Shown here piece after piece: positions 31,463 through 40,980 of a DNA stretch of 41,348 nt. A model generated the notes under the pieces. The model saw nothing but the letters and a program-made list of their open reading frames with translations. It did not search any database and was not told the origin of the DNA. Within the stretch, counting starts at the first letter, position 1; each line of letters opens with the position of its first letter. Made by a program: the position numbers and the translations under genes. This stretch comes from Caldifarciminota bacterium (GTDB taxonomy: Bacteria > Hydrothermota > Tepidihabitantia > B3-TA06): positions 1-41,348 of the forward strand of contig JAGMDF010000019.1 in the NCBI GenBank assembly GCA_023128825.1, given 5' to 3'.

Positions 31463-34438
31463 TTAGGCCAGCATTACATCAATCATACGGAATGCCTGAT
31501 CACTTTCAAGTGTCAACAAATGCGCCGCCTGCGAAGGGCAAGCAGAAGCACAGATTCCACAACCTTGACAGATCGCCTCTATCACCCTGGCGGACATGAG
31601 ATCATCGTCCATCACCCGTGCGGAGTTGGGACAGGCGTCGATGCAGATACCGCAGAAGGCGCATCGCCGGGTATTTGTGCGGGCAACGTAGTACTTTGGC
31701 GCGAGCTTTTCGCGACGCAAGAAGACCAGGGCCTTGGCGACAGCGGCGGATGCTTCGGTGAGAGACTCGGTGAGCCTTTTAGGTCCCTTGGCCAGACCGG
31801 CGGCAAACATTCCGTCAACTTCGAGCTCGGTGGGTCTGAACTTGGGGTTAACCTCGGCAAAGAATCCGAACTCATCGAAGGAGATCGACTTGTCGTTGTA
31901 GAGAATGGGAGGGGTGGAGGCAACGATTCCGTTAGCCAGTACGACGCTGCCTGCCGAGAGCTCGACAGTGGCATCAAGGAGGCGATCAAACACGGACACC
32001 ACCAGCTTACCGTCACGCCGGGAGACCGTGGGAGGATTATCCTTCTCGTATCGAATGAAGTTAACCCCCAGCTCGCGCGCCTTGAGGTAGTAGAGTTCAC
32101 TAAGCCCCCAGCTCATCACGTCCCGGGCGATGATAGTGACCTCTATCTTGGGATCCGCTTCCTTGAGCGCAATCGCGTTTGCCAGAGCCCGCCGGCAGCA
32201 TACACGGGAGCAGTAGGGATGCTCCTCGTTCCGGGATCCAACGCACTGTATCATTACCACAGATTTCAGATCGTCGGTCTCTCCTTTTGAAATCCGTCCG
32301 GCAAAATCTCTTTCACTTATCACACCTTCCAGCCCCCAGCCGAACTCATCCTTCTTGGGTTCGTACTCCTGGGCACCTGTGGCAAAGAGGATTATCGTAG
32401 CACCCCGTATCAGTTCTTTCTCACCCCGCTTGAGATGGCAGGTGAATTTGCCCAGCTCACCCTCGATTCGATCGAGGGTGGTGTTGGTGAGGAGTTCGAT
32501 CTTTTTGATTTTTTTTACTTCCTTGATGAGTTCGTCGAGGAAAGGCTTAGCCTCGAACCCCTCTAAAGTCCGGGTGAGCTTGCTCGCCTGACCTCCGGGC
32601 TGTTCGGTTTTTTCGATAAGGGTTACTGAAACGCCAACGTCGGCGAACTGTCTGGCCGCCCACAGACCGGCAGCGCCTGCTCCAACGATAAGAGCGCGTC
32701 CGAAGGGCTGCACCGGCTCCGCTGAATCGAAGCTGAGAAGACGCAGCTTCTCGGCGTGAGCAAGAGCCAGGGTTAGTGCCGCTTCGTTAAACTTAGATAC
32801 GTCCTCATACCCCCACAGCACCGGCTCGCGGAAATCCAAGAGCTCCAATTGAGCAGGATGCCAGCCCATCTGCTGCGCCCTTTCTTTTAAGATGCGCTCG
32901 GCTTTATTCGGGTTTGGACCTGCTACCACCAGCCGGTCGAGTTCCTTTTCCTTGATGAAGTTCTCGAGTTCGGCCAGCCCCTTCCCGGTTTCGGTGTAGT
33001 TGATGAACGCCGTTGTAATGCCTTTTTCGGCAAAGAAGGTTTTGATGGCATCCTTGTCCAGCCCATCGTCGTCACCCACCGGGTCGAAGACTATTCCAAC
33101 TTTAGGGAATGGCTCAACTGACTTCGGAGGTGTGTTACGGGTCTTAGGTATCCCCAAGAGCGACGCGATTCGTCCCGCCGCGGCCTGCGCCTCGGTTATT
33201 GAATCGGGCAGATCCTTTGGCCCTCCTGCCGAACCGATAGCGAACACCCGCGGGTTTGCTGTCTCAATCTCGGTCCCTTCCTTGATCTTGATAAATCCTT
33301 CTGTGGTCTCAAGCTCAAAAAGCTCTGCAAAATCATCTGCCCTGCCTTCCTGCCCCACCACCAGGGTCAGCAGATCAAACTCCTCTTTGTGGAACTTGCC
33401 GTCCTCGGACTCGTAGTGGACGATGAGGTTGTTGTCTTGATCCTCCTCGACCTTGGCCGGTCTGCACGGTATCCAGCGAACATCTGGCAGCGTCTCTTCC
33501 ATATAAGAATAGTATGGTTTTCCATATCCCCTTCTGTCCATGTAGAAAATGGTTAGCTCGGTATCCGGATATTTATCCCCCAGCATCCGCGCTTCCTTGG
33601 CACCGTACATGCAGCACGCCGCCGAGCAGTACTGGTGAACCCTATCTCGCGAGCCGGCGCAGAACACGAACGCTACCTTCTTTGGTTCGGAGCCGTCAGA
33701 CGGGCGCTTGAGTTCGCCTTGGGTGGGGCCGTAGTTGGAGAGGATGCGTTCCAGCTCCAGGCTGGTTACGACGTTTGGGAAGCGTACCCCCAGCTCGGTG
33801 AGATATGCCGGATCGATTAAAGAAAAGCCGGTGGCTATTACCACCGCATCTGCTTCCAGCGATATTTCACGAGGCTGCATCTCGAGATCGATGCAGTCTG
33901 TAGGACACACCTTGACGCACTCGCCGCAGCGAGTACAGTTTTCGCCGTCAATCACCCAGGTTGACGGCACGGCCATGGGATAGAGGGTATAAGCCGCCTT
34001 GCGCTTGCCTAAGATGTTGAACTCGTCGGGGACCTCCACCGGGCATACGTCTTCGCACTTCCGGCAGCGCACGCACAAGCGAGGCTTGATGTAGGCAGGC
34101 TCCTGATTGAAGTAGAGTTTGAGCCTCTCGCCCTTGAGCTTTTCAACGTTACAGAGTGTTGAAAGGTTGTAGATGTCAAGACCTTCTGCCCCAAGGTCTC
34201 GGCGCAGGCAGAGTTCAGATACGCCAGGCTCCACGCGGGAACGAAGCTGGCAGAACCCGCACGCATCGTTTGGGAACTGCTTGTCAAGCTGGCCGATGGT
34301 TCCCAGAAGGTGGGAGTTTTTATCTATTAGGGATACCTTGAACCCCAGATCGTTGAGTGCCAGTGCAGCCGCGATGCCTGCCGCTCCTCCGCCAAGAACC
34401 ACCACGTGCTTTTCAAATTCCTTAACCTTCTTAGCCAT
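31463..34438 (-). CDS. Tandem double-HdrA-like flavoprotein
   Basis: A 991-aa protein made of two HdrA-like modules. The first (1-430) has FAD motif GGGAAGIAAALAL at 16-28, [4Fe-4S] motifs C122-x2-C125-x2-C128-x3-C132 and C168-x2-C171-x2-C174-x3-C178, and FVFCAGSRD...YCSAACCMYGAKEA. A spacer (about 440-560) resembles an HdrA N-terminal domain. The second module (580-991) has FAD motif VGAGAAGLWAA at 585-595, CVGSRN...YCSRVCC, and two more ferredoxin motifs at C926-C936 and C957-C967. The layout recalls a QmoA/QmoB-type fusion. Its start overlaps the hdrA stop by one base. With hdrA it gives the complex at least three flavin-binding sites. Confidence 0.9.
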   Translation of the reverse strand: MAKKVKEFEKHVVVLGGGAAGIAAALALNDLGFKVSLIDKNSHLLGTIGQLDKQFPNDACGFCQLRSRVEPGVSELCLRRDLGAEGLDIYNLSTLCNVEKLKGERLKLYFNQEPAYIKPRLCVRCRKCEDVCPVEVPDEFNILGKRKAAYTLYPMAVPSTWVIDGENCTRCGECVKVCPTDCIDLEMQPREISLEADAVVIATGFSLIDPAYLTELGVRFPNVVTSLELERILSNYGPTQGELKRPSDGSEPKKVAFVFCAGSRDRVHQYCSAACCMYGAKEARMLGDKYPDTELTIFYMDRRGYGKPYYSYMEETLPDVRWIPCRPAKVEEDQDNNLIVHYESEDGKFHKEEFDLLTLVVGQEGRADDFAELFELETTEGFIKIKEGTEIETANPRVFAIGSAGGPKDLPDSITEAQAAAGRIASLLGIPKTRNTPPKSVEPFPKVGIVFDPVGDDDGLDKDAIKTFFAEKGITTAFINYTETGKGLAELENFIKEKELDRLVVAGPNPNKAERILKERAQQMGWHPAQLELLDFREPVLWGYEDVSKFNEAALTLALAHAEKLRLLSFDSAEPVQPFGRALIVGAGAAGLWAARQFADVGVSVTLIEKTEQPGGQASKLTRTLEGFEAKPFLDELIKEVKKIKKIELLTNTTLDRIEGELGKFTCHLKRGEKELIRGATIILFATGAQEYEPKKDEFGWGLEGVISERDFAGRISKGETDDLKSVVMIQCVGSRNEEHPYCSRVCCRRALANAIALKEADPKIEVTIIARDVMSWGLSELYYLKARELGVNFIRYEKDNPPTVSRRDGKLVVSVFDRLLDATVELSAGSVVLANGIVASTPPILYNDKSISFDEFGFFAEVNPKFRPTELEVDGMFAAGLAKGPKRLTESLTEASAAVAKALVFLRREKLAPKYYVARTNTRRCAFCGICIDACPNSARVMDDDLMSARVIEAICQGCGICASACPSQAAHLLTLESDQAFRMIDVMLA

Positions 34439-37400
34439 CAGTAATCCCTGGTCGCTTCCTCAATCATGGCAAACAGCTGGGTCCGGGTGGCGTTGCGTAA
34501 TTTCACCGCCTGGGACGGACACGCCGCGGCGCACGCCCCGCAGCCCTCGCACAATGCCTCGTTTACCTTGGCCTTTTTCTTTACCGGGTCGACCACTGAC
34601 GCGTCGTAGGGACAGACCTCCTCGCAGACGCCGCATCCGGTGCAGATGTCTTGATCGACCTCAGCAATCAAAGGTTCGCGCTCCAGGGTCTCGCGGGAGA
34701 ACATGGCCAGCACCTTGCCTGCCGCACCTGACGCCTGACAGACGGTGTCGGTTATGTCCTTGGGGAACTGGATCGCACCGGCAACAAAGATACCGCCGGT
34801 TAATGTTTCAATAGCGCGGAGCTTGGGATGCGCCTCGGATACCCAGCCGTACTCGTCGGTAGCCAAGCGCAGCCTGGAGGCAAGCTCAGCAGTACCTTTG
34901 GAAGGTATCATGGCCGGAGCCACAACCACCAGGTCTGCCTCCATCTGGATGGGCTGACCGGCCAAGGTGTCCTCCGAGAATACGGTAACCTTGCCGTCGT
35001 GCTCGTATAATCGGGACACCTTGCCCCTGATGAACGTGGCGTGACTTTCCTCCATGGTGCGGGCGTAGAATTCCTCGTAGCGCTTGCCGTTGGTGCGGAT
35101 GTCTATGTAGAAGAGATACGGCTCGCCGTCTTCAACCGCGTGCTTGTATAGCATAGCCTGTTTGACCAGGTACATGCAGCACACCCTTGAGCAGTAGGCA
35201 ACCCCGTGCTCCGGATCGCGCGACCCTGCGCAGTGCACGAACGCAACCTTCTTTGGAACCTTGCCGTCTGCGGGTCTGCGCACCTCGCCCGCGGTGGGGC
35301 CGGAGGGACACAGGATGCGCTCAAACTGCATTGCGTCGATAACGTGCTTGAACTTACCTCCGCCGTACTCGGGCATCTGTGATAACGGCATCAATTCGTA
35401 TCCGGTAGCCACAATGATCGCACCCACCTCAAGCTCCTCTGTCCAGTCTGCAAGGGAGTGCTCGATGCAGTCAGGTTCACACACAGCTTCGCACAGCCGG
35501 CACTCCGAACATCCCCCGCAGTGGATGCACCGCTGCGCCTGGGATACTATCTCTTCTTCGGAATATCCCAGCTCGACCTCGTTGAAGTTGGTGATGCGAT
35601 CCTTGATTGCAAGCTCGGGCATCGGTGACAGAGGAGTGGGCTTGGCCAAATCCTTGTCGCCCACCAGATCAGACTTACGGGAGAGCTCGTTTGCTCGATC
35701 ACGAGTAAAGTCCAGCCCTTCCAGCATCAGGTTGATGGAGCGAGCCGCCTTTCTGCCTGCGCCCGCCGCATCTATGAACGTGGCCGGGCCGGTAACGCAA
35801 TCGCCGCCGGAAAACACCTTGGGGTTGGAGGTTACTAACGTCTCCTCGTCCACCGCGATGGTTCCCCACTCGGTAAGCTCGATATTGTCGGCCTCGGTGA
35901 TGAAGGATAAATCAGGCTTCTCCCCCACTGCCAGGAACACGTTGTCGAATTCTAAAATCTCTTCCGATCCTTCGATGGGTATTGGGCGACGCCTACCCGA
36001 TGAGTCAGGCTCGCCCAGCTTCATGTGAATGACTTCTACGGATTTGAGCTTGCCGCCCTCACCGATGAACTTCGTCGGATTGGTCAGGAGCATGAACTTG
36101 ATGCCCTCTTCCTTGGCCGCGTGTATTTCATCGGATATGGCCGGCATCTCCTTCTCGGTACGGCGGTAGATTATGGTTACCTCGGAACCGAGACGAAGCG
36201 CTGAGCGGGCGGTATCCATTGCCGAGTTCCCACCTCCTACCACGGCAACCCGCTTGCCCAGCTTGGGCGTCTTGCCTCGATTCAACTCACCCAGGAACTG
36301 AACCCCGCCTGAGACGCCATCCAACTCCTCGCCCGGAATACCCATCTTGCCTTCCTTGTACGCTCCGACGCACAAGTAGACCGCATCGTAATCTTCGATT
36401 AACTTCTTGAGAGGTATATCCATGCCGATCTGCGTGTTCGGCTTGTAGTCAACACCAAGCTTGAACACCAGCTCGCATTCTTTCTGCAGTACATCCTTAT
36501 CCAGACGGAACGCCGGGATTCCTGCCCGTAACATACCTCCCGGTTTATCTTGTGCATCAAAAATGATCACTTCGTGACCATTTTTTCGCAAATCTACTGC
36601 CGCTTGTAATCCGCCTGGTCCCGCACCTACGATAGCGACCTTTTGTCCAGACGGAGACTCAATCTCAATCTCCATACTAGCCTCACCCTTCTCCCTCAAC
36701 TCCCAGTCGGCAAGCCAGCGCTTGATGTGCTTGATGGCTACCGAGTTCGAGTCGACCTCCTGACGGGAACACGCATCTTGGCAGGGATGGGTGCAGATGC
36801 GTCCTGCCACCCCGGCAAACGGAAAGCGAGCCTCGTTTCTGATGAGGGAAAGCGCCTGACCGTACTCCTTGGCCGAGGTTGCGGTCACGTACCCGTGGGC
36901 GTTGAGGTGAACCGGACAGGCGGCACGACAGGGCGGCTCACCCTGCTTATCGATGGTGAACTTGTTGGGTACCGCCTGATCAAACGGCCGGTAAGCGGCT
37001 CGGCGGGTATCCATCCCGTGATCCCACTCCGATTTCATCACCACCGGGCAGACCTCGGCGCAGTCCGCACACCCGTTGCACTTCGACCAGTCGATATAGG
37101 GGGAACGGTGGCGGATCTTGACCTCGAAGTTGCCGATGTAACCTGAAACCTCTTCAACCTCGGAGTAGGCAAGAATGTGAATATGGGGATGTTGGGCTGC
37201 CTCGGTCATCTTGGGAGTCATGATGCACTGCGGGCAGTCGAGGGTTGGGAAGGTCTCGGACAGCTTAAGCATGTTGCCGCCGACGGTAGGAGTACGTTCA
37301 ACCAGGTAGACGTCGTGTCCGGCATCGGCGATGTCCAGCGCGGCCTGGATTCCCGCAACCCCTCCGCCTATAACCAGCGCTGCATGGGTAACCGGTATCT

Positions 37401-37815
37401 GGAACGGCTCGAGTTCAAGGTCGCCAGCCAGCTTCTTTACGGTTTCCCGGACGACCGTAAGCGCCTTGCGGGTCGCTTGCTCCTTTTCGTTCTCATGGGG
37501 CCAGGAAACCTGCTCCCGGATGTTGGCAACCTCCACCTTGAACGGATTAAGCCCGGCACGCTTGGCCACGTTGCGGAAGGTTTTCTCATGCAGCGAGGGC
37601 GAACAGTTTGCAACCACGATGCCATCGAGTTTTTCTTCCTTGATAGTTTGCTCGACCATATCCTGGCCAGGCTCCGAACACATGTAGATGTAATCTTTTG
37701 AAAACACAACCCCAGGTATCCCTCGTGACTCCTCGGCCAAACGCTCCACGTCCACCACCCCAGCGATGTTGAGGCCACAGTGGCATACGAAAACGCCTAT
37801 CCGAGGCTTCCTCAC
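34438..37815 (-). CDS. hdrA: HdrA with an inserted GltD/NfnB-like NAD(P)H module
   Basis: A 1125-aa protein. The HdrA N-terminal domain (1-145) is followed by the FAD motif IGGGVAGIQAAL (149-160) and the HdrA [4Fe-4S] C246-x2-C249-x2-C252-x3-C256. From about 285 to 760 lies a glutamate-synthase-small-subunit/NfnB-like insertion: PPCRAACPVHLNAHGY, VAIVGAGPGGLQAA (393-406, FAD), VAVVGGGNSAMDTARSAL (523-540, NAD(P)H) and a Cys-rich CIHCGGCSECRLCEAVCEPDC. HdrA sequence resumes at about 795 and ends with two ferredoxin motifs (C1058-C1068, C1089-C1099). HdrA normally splits electrons from a two-electron donor; the insert supplies a direct NAD(P)H entry. Start and stop overlap both neighbours. Confidence 0.93.
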   Translation of the reverse strand: MRKPRIGVFVCHCGLNIAGVVDVERLAEESRGIPGVVFSKDYIYMCSEPGQDMVEQTIKEEKLDGIVVANCSPSLHEKTFRNVAKRAGLNPFKVEVANIREQVSWPHENEKEQATRKALTVVRETVKKLAGDLELEPFQIPVTHAALVIGGGVAGIQAALDIADAGHDVYLVERTPTVGGNMLKLSETFPTLDCPQCIMTPKMTEAAQHPHIHILAYSEVEEVSGYIGNFEVKIRHRSPYIDWSKCNGCADCAEVCPVVMKSEWDHGMDTRRAAYRPFDQAVPNKFTIDKQGEPPCRAACPVHLNAHGYVTATSAKEYGQALSLIRNEARFPFAGVAGRICTHPCQDACSRQEVDSNSVAIKHIKRWLADWELREKGEASMEIEIESPSGQKVAIVGAGPGGLQAAVDLRKNGHEVIIFDAQDKPGGMLRAGIPAFRLDKDVLQKECELVFKLGVDYKPNTQIGMDIPLKKLIEDYDAVYLCVGAYKEGKMGIPGEELDGVSGGVQFLGELNRGKTPKLGKRVAVVGGGNSAMDTARSALRLGSEVTIIYRRTEKEMPAISDEIHAAKEEGIKFMLLTNPTKFIGEGGKLKSVEVIHMKLGEPDSSGRRRPIPIEGSEEILEFDNVFLAVGEKPDLSFITEADNIELTEWGTIAVDEETLVTSNPKVFSGGDCVTGPATFIDAAGAGRKAARSINLMLEGLDFTRDRANELSRKSDLVGDKDLAKPTPLSPMPELAIKDRITNFNEVELGYSEEEIVSQAQRCIHCGGCSECRLCEAVCEPDCIEHSLADWTEELEVGAIIVATGYELMPLSQMPEYGGGKFKHVIDAMQFERILCPSGPTAGEVRRPADGKVPKKVAFVHCAGSRDPEHGVAYCSRVCCMYLVKQAMLYKHAVEDGEPYLFYIDIRTNGKRYEEFYARTMEESHATFIRGKVSRLYEHDGKVTVFSEDTLAGQPIQMEADLVVVAPAMIPSKGTAELASRLRLATDEYGWVSEAHPKLRAIETLTGGIFVAGAIQFPKDITDTVCQASGAAGKVLAMFSRETLEREPLIAEVDQDICTGCGVCEEVCPYDASVVDPVKKKAKVNEALCEGCGACAAACPSQAVKLRNATRTQLFAMIEEATRDY

Positions 37816-38702
37816 GCCGCACCCATCTCAGTGATCAATTTGATGGTCGCCTCGTCCTCGATCCCCAATTCCTTTGCCTCAAGACCGAATGCAAAACCCA
37901 TAAGCTGGGTGAAGTAAAGAACCGGCAAACCCTTGAAACCGTAAGAACGCTCTGCGACCTCCACCTGCCTTGTGCCGATGTTGAACTCGCACAGAGGGCA
38001 GGAAAGGATGATAAGGTCAGCTCCTGATTCACGGGCACTGCTAACGATATGCTCGGTGCGCTCTAAAACCAAATCCTTGTTTGCAAGAGTCTGATAGGAA
38101 CCGCAGCACTCAAGCCGCGAGGGCCAGTTGACCGGTTCGGCACCAAGAGCGCGAACCAGATCTTCCATGACCGAAGGATCTTCCAGATTATCTACACCCG
38201 CGCCTTCAGGCCGTACCAAAGCACATCCGTAATAGGAGGCAACTCGCAGACCACTAAGAGGTTTGGTTACCTTTGAGCGAATCTGCTCCCAGCCCAGATC
38301 GTCGCGCAGGAGTTCTAAAAGGTGACGAACCTTAACCTTGCCCGAATATTTAAGTTCCTCCTTGTACATGAAGTCGTTGAGCTCGGAGAGCCTTACAGGG
38401 TCAGAGGCGATAAACTCGTTGGCACGCTTGAGGGTGTTGTAGCACATGGAACACAGGGTGAGAACTTCACTCTCGCCCATCTCCTCGACCCTTATCATGT
38501 TGCGCACCGTGGCGATGTGGTGCATGGTATCATCGGTGGTAAGGGAGAACACAGTTCCGCAGCAGTTCCAGCGCTCAATCTCCCGCATCTGGATGTTAAG
38601 AACCTTGGCAATGGCGAAAGCCGACTGCTCAAACGCCTTGCCCGTTGTCTTCAAGGTGCAGCCTGGATAGTAGGCGATGGTTCGGGGTTTTCCAGAGCTC
38701 AT
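37812..38702 (-). CDS. hdrB: HdrB-like CCG-domain subunit
   Basis: A 296-aa protein with both cysteine-rich CCG domains that hold the noncubane [4Fe-4S] clusters of heterodisulfide reductase. The first has AYYPGCTLKTT, RWNCCGTVF and TLCSMCYNTLK. The second has ASYYGCALVRP, LECCGSYQTL and LSCPLCEFNI. HdrB is the catalytic disulfide-reducing subunit in methanogens; the substrate of bacterial homologues is usually unknown. The ATGA overlap with hdrC (38699-38702) and overlap with hdrA show co-translation. Confidence 0.93.
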   Translation of the reverse strand: MSSGKPRTIAYYPGCTLKTTGKAFEQSAFAIAKVLNIQMREIERWNCCGTVFSLTTDDTMHHIATVRNMIRVEEMGESEVLTLCSMCYNTLKRANEFIASDPVRLSELNDFMYKEELKYSGKVKVRHLLELLRDDLGWEQIRSKVTKPLSGLRVASYYGCALVRPEGAGVDNLEDPSVMEDLVRALGAEPVNWPSRLECCGSYQTLANKDLVLERTEHIVSSARESGADLIILSCPLCEFNIGTRQVEVAERSYGFKGLPVLYFTQLMGFAFGLEAKELGIEDEATIKLITEMGAA

Positions 38703-39106
38703 CCTGACAATTTCCTCAAAGCCGATACCCAGGCGATGGTCGGGTATCGCTCTCGCTCCTCCTCAGGTATGTTATTAAGGTCTAACTGATCGATGTTCTT
38801 GCGCAGACATACCTGGCGAAGCGCCTCCAGCACGCGCGCGATGTCTATCCCTTTGGGACAGCGCGAGGTGCAGGTAAAGCAGGACGCGCATACCCAGATG
38901 GTTTTGGATGAAAGCACCGCCTCCACCTCACCCAATTGCAGAAGCCTGATCGCCTGGTTCGGCATGATGTCCATGAGGCTTATGGATGGGCAGTCGCCTG
39001 AGCAGCGTCCGCACTGGTAGCAGGCAAAAACGTCAACTTCAGAAATCCGCTCAACCTTGTCCAGGATGTCGCGGCGAGACTTCGTATGCTTGCCAAGCTC
39101 AATCAT
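38699..39106 (-). CDS. hdrC: HdrC-like iron-sulfur subunit
   Basis: A 135-aa protein with two [4Fe-4S] motifs, ACYQCGRCSGDCP and VCASCFTCTSRCP, in the HdrC spacing, then KGIDIARVLEALR. It conducts electrons from HdrA to HdrB. It is the first gene of the operon. A consensus promoter (TTGACA/TATAAT) ends nine bases before ATG 39106, so the mRNA is leaderless or nearly so and has no Shine-Dalgarno. There are no membrane segments, which fits a soluble HdrABC complex. Confidence 0.93.
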   Translation of the reverse strand: MIELGKHTKSRRDILDKVERISEVDVFACYQCGRCSGDCPSISLMDIMPNQAIRLLQLGEVEAVLSSKTIWVCASCFTCTSRCPKGIDIARVLEALRQVCLRKNIDQLDLNNIPEEERERYPTIAWVSALRKLSG

Positions 39107-39115
39107 TTAGCGGTG

Positions 39116-39144
39116 ATTATAGGACTAAGACGGGGGGTTGTCAA
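39116..39144 (-). promoter_or_regulatory. Consensus promoter of the Hdr operon
   Basis: On the minus strand TTGACA (39144-39139), 17 bp, TATAAT (39121-39116): a perfect sigma-70-type promoter. The start codon of hdrC begins ten bases after the -10 box. It probably drives the whole run down to 29450, which predicts strong constitutive expression. Confidence 0.88.
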
Positions 39145-39181
39145 CCAGAATAGCGGCTGCTTATATAAGGGATTCTTACCC

Positions 39182-39209
39182 TTGACAAAACCCCGCTTTG
39201 GCCTACTAT
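39182..39209 (+). promoter_or_regulatory. Promoter of the FnIII-like lipoprotein gene
   Basis: TTGACA (39182-39187), 16 bp, TACTAT (39204-39209), followed by GGAGGTG and ATG 39227. It is divergent from and close to the Hdr promoter. Confidence 0.72.
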
Positions 39210-39226
39210 TCTTATGGAGGTGATTT

Positions 39227-40111
39227 ATGAAGCATCTAAAGCTTAGCTTAATCCCTTTAGGGGTTATCTTGGCATTCAGTGGGTGCACACACGTGGTAAA
39301 CGTCCCGCAGATACCGGAGTTGATAGTCCCTGAAGATGGCGCGGTGTTTGAAGCGGAACCGCCGACGTTTATCTGGACCTCCGATTCGTTATTTCTAGCG
39401 GACGCCTACATTATCATAATCCTCAAGGACTCATTGAGAAGTGAAGACACCCTGGTCTATGAAACCCTCGAAGATACGACTTATACGATGCCCCAGGATA
39501 TATTTAACTCAGCCGACAGCGGCACCTACTGCTGGGTGGCGGTGGTTCACTGGATAGACGGGAATGTGGAGACTACCGCCCACGGCGATCCTCGCACCTT
39601 CGTCATCAAGAAACCGGAGGAACCGCAGGGCCTTGACCTCGACACCACCTACTTCCCGTTCGGGCTGGGGTATGAATGGTGTTATGAAAGCAACAACGGG
39701 GGTGTCTATGACACATTCACGGTAGAAGTCACAGATTCTTCTTGGATAGCAGACACGCTAGTGTTCCAATTAATTGGAAGTTTTTACGGCATTAGTAACC
39801 CAGTAGAAATCTGGGATAATCAAGTGACGGTATTCGATGAGTTAATTGACGTCGTCCCCCAGGCATGTACCTTAATAAATGAACCTTTGAAGTTTTACGT
39901 AATAAGCTATCGTAGCGATATTCTGTGGATAACAGTGTACTATCCCTGGGGTGAAGATCCAGATGGCTTTGCCGAATGTTGGACAACGCATGAAAGAGGC
40001 ATCGGAGCAAGAAAACAAGAAAGGACAAACTGGAGTGGAGGAGGACCTGTATCAGGTTTTACTTATACACTTCTTACTATGACCACCCCGGAGGGGCAAA
40101 GATACCCGTAA
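39227..40111 (+). CDS. Secreted lipoprotein, unknown function
   Basis: A 294-aa lipoprotein. It begins MKHLKLSLIPLGVILAFSGC with a lipobox Cys at residue 20. The N-terminal ~110 residues (from PQIPELIVPEDGAVFEAEPP) look like an Ig/FnIII-type beta sandwich of the kind that opens many surface proteins. The C-terminal part (FGLGYEWCYESNNGGVYDTFTVEV and beyond) is beta-rich without a recognised catalytic motif. The signal peptide closely resembles that of the PKD lipoprotein at 4223. The ATG has GGAGGTG four bases upstream. Confidence 0.82.
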   Translation: MKHLKLSLIPLGVILAFSGCTHVVNVPQIPELIVPEDGAVFEAEPPTFIWTSDSLFLADAYIIIILKDSLRSEDTLVYETLEDTTYTMPQDIFNSADSGTYCWVAVVHWIDGNVETTAHGDPRTFVIKKPEEPQGLDLDTTYFPFGLGYEWCYESNNGGVYDTFTVEVTDSSWIADTLVFQLIGSFYGISNPVEIWDNQVTVFDELIDVVPQACTLINEPLKFYVISYRSDILWITVYYPWGEDPDGFAECWTTHERGIGARKQERTNWSGGGPVSGFTYTLLTMTTPEGQRYP

Positions 40112-40161
40112 ACGAACCAATTTAAACCTATAATCACGTCTTAATCCACGGAATAAAATCG

Positions 40162-40189
40162 TTGACATCGGTGTATTTCTCTTTAGACT
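40162..40189 (+). promoter_or_regulatory. Promoter close to the DUF3108 gene start
   Basis: TTGACA (40162-40167), 16 bp, TAGACT (40184-40189). Only seven bases separate it from ATG 40197. An AGGAG directly abutting the ATG would serve GTG 40203 instead, so the start choice is uncertain. Confidence 0.6.
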
Positions 40190-40196
40190 ATAGGAG

Positions 40197-40889
40197 ATGA
40201 AGGTGTTGTTATTGCTGTATTTGGCGGCTCTCCCCCAAAAGGAGGTGCTGACATACGACGTCAACCTCGGGCCGCTGTACGCCGGTGAGATGAAACTCTC
40301 GTTCATCGAGACCGAGTTTGAGGGTCAGCACTGCTACAGGTTCCGCTCGGTCCTCTCATCCCTTGAGAGCCTTGCCTGGCTCTTTACCCTGAACGACACC
40401 ATCTACTCTTACGTAACCCGCGATTCTTTCAAGGTGCTCTACTTCGAGAAGCGAATGCACGAAACTAATTACGATACCGTAATAAGGGTGCGCTTCGACT
40501 GGGAGGGTCAGCGCATCTGCTACGAGGACGGCTCCTCCTATCCCCTGCTGCCCGGCACCCTGGATATCGTATCGATCTACTATTACTTCAGACTCAACCC
40601 GCTGGCTGTGGACGAGGAACGCGATGTTGTCCTGCACGCCGATCGCATGACCGAGCGAGCGACAGTACAGGCGGTCAAGGAGGTGGCGGTCAGATCGAAA
40701 GCCTCGCCTTCTGGATCGTTCTCCTGCACCAAGCTGGTGCCCGACGTTCGAGGTAAGGGCAGCTTCGGCTCGGGCGGAAACCTGATCTTCTATCTTACGA
40801 ACGATGAGAACCTATATCCTGCGTTAATCAGAACACTTATGACAGTTGGCTCCATCTCGGCGAGGCTAAAATGGATCTGGCAGGAATGA
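40197..40889 (+). CDS. DUF3108-type periplasmic/outer-membrane protein
   Basis: A 230-aa protein. A short hydrophobic N-terminus (MKVLLLLYLAALPQ) looks like a signal peptide. The body fits DUF3108: EVLTYDVNLGPLYAGEMKLSF, then YRFRSVLSSLESLAWLF, DTIYSYVTRDSFKVLYFEKRMHE, and late beta strands ending SISARLKWIWQE. Function of the family is unknown; members are predicted periplasmic. Start 40197 (ATG) keeps a basic residue in the signal peptide. GTG 40203 has better ribosome-binding spacing. Confidence 0.83.
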   Translation: MKVLLLLYLAALPQKEVLTYDVNLGPLYAGEMKLSFIETEFEGQHCYRFRSVLSSLESLAWLFTLNDTIYSYVTRDSFKVLYFEKRMHETNYDTVIRVRFDWEGQRICYEDGSSYPLLPGTLDIVSIYYYFRLNPLAVDEERDVVLHADRMTERATVQAVKEVAVRSKASPSGSFSCTKLVPDVRGKGSFGSGGNLIFYLTNDENLYPALIRTLMTVGSISARLKWIWQE

Positions 40890-40980
40890 CCACCTCACGA
40901 AGTAGCTGCCGGCTGAAGCCGTCGTGGGGACCCCGGAATATTTACCCCAAGACAATTCACCGCAATTTCGAAGCAACTCT

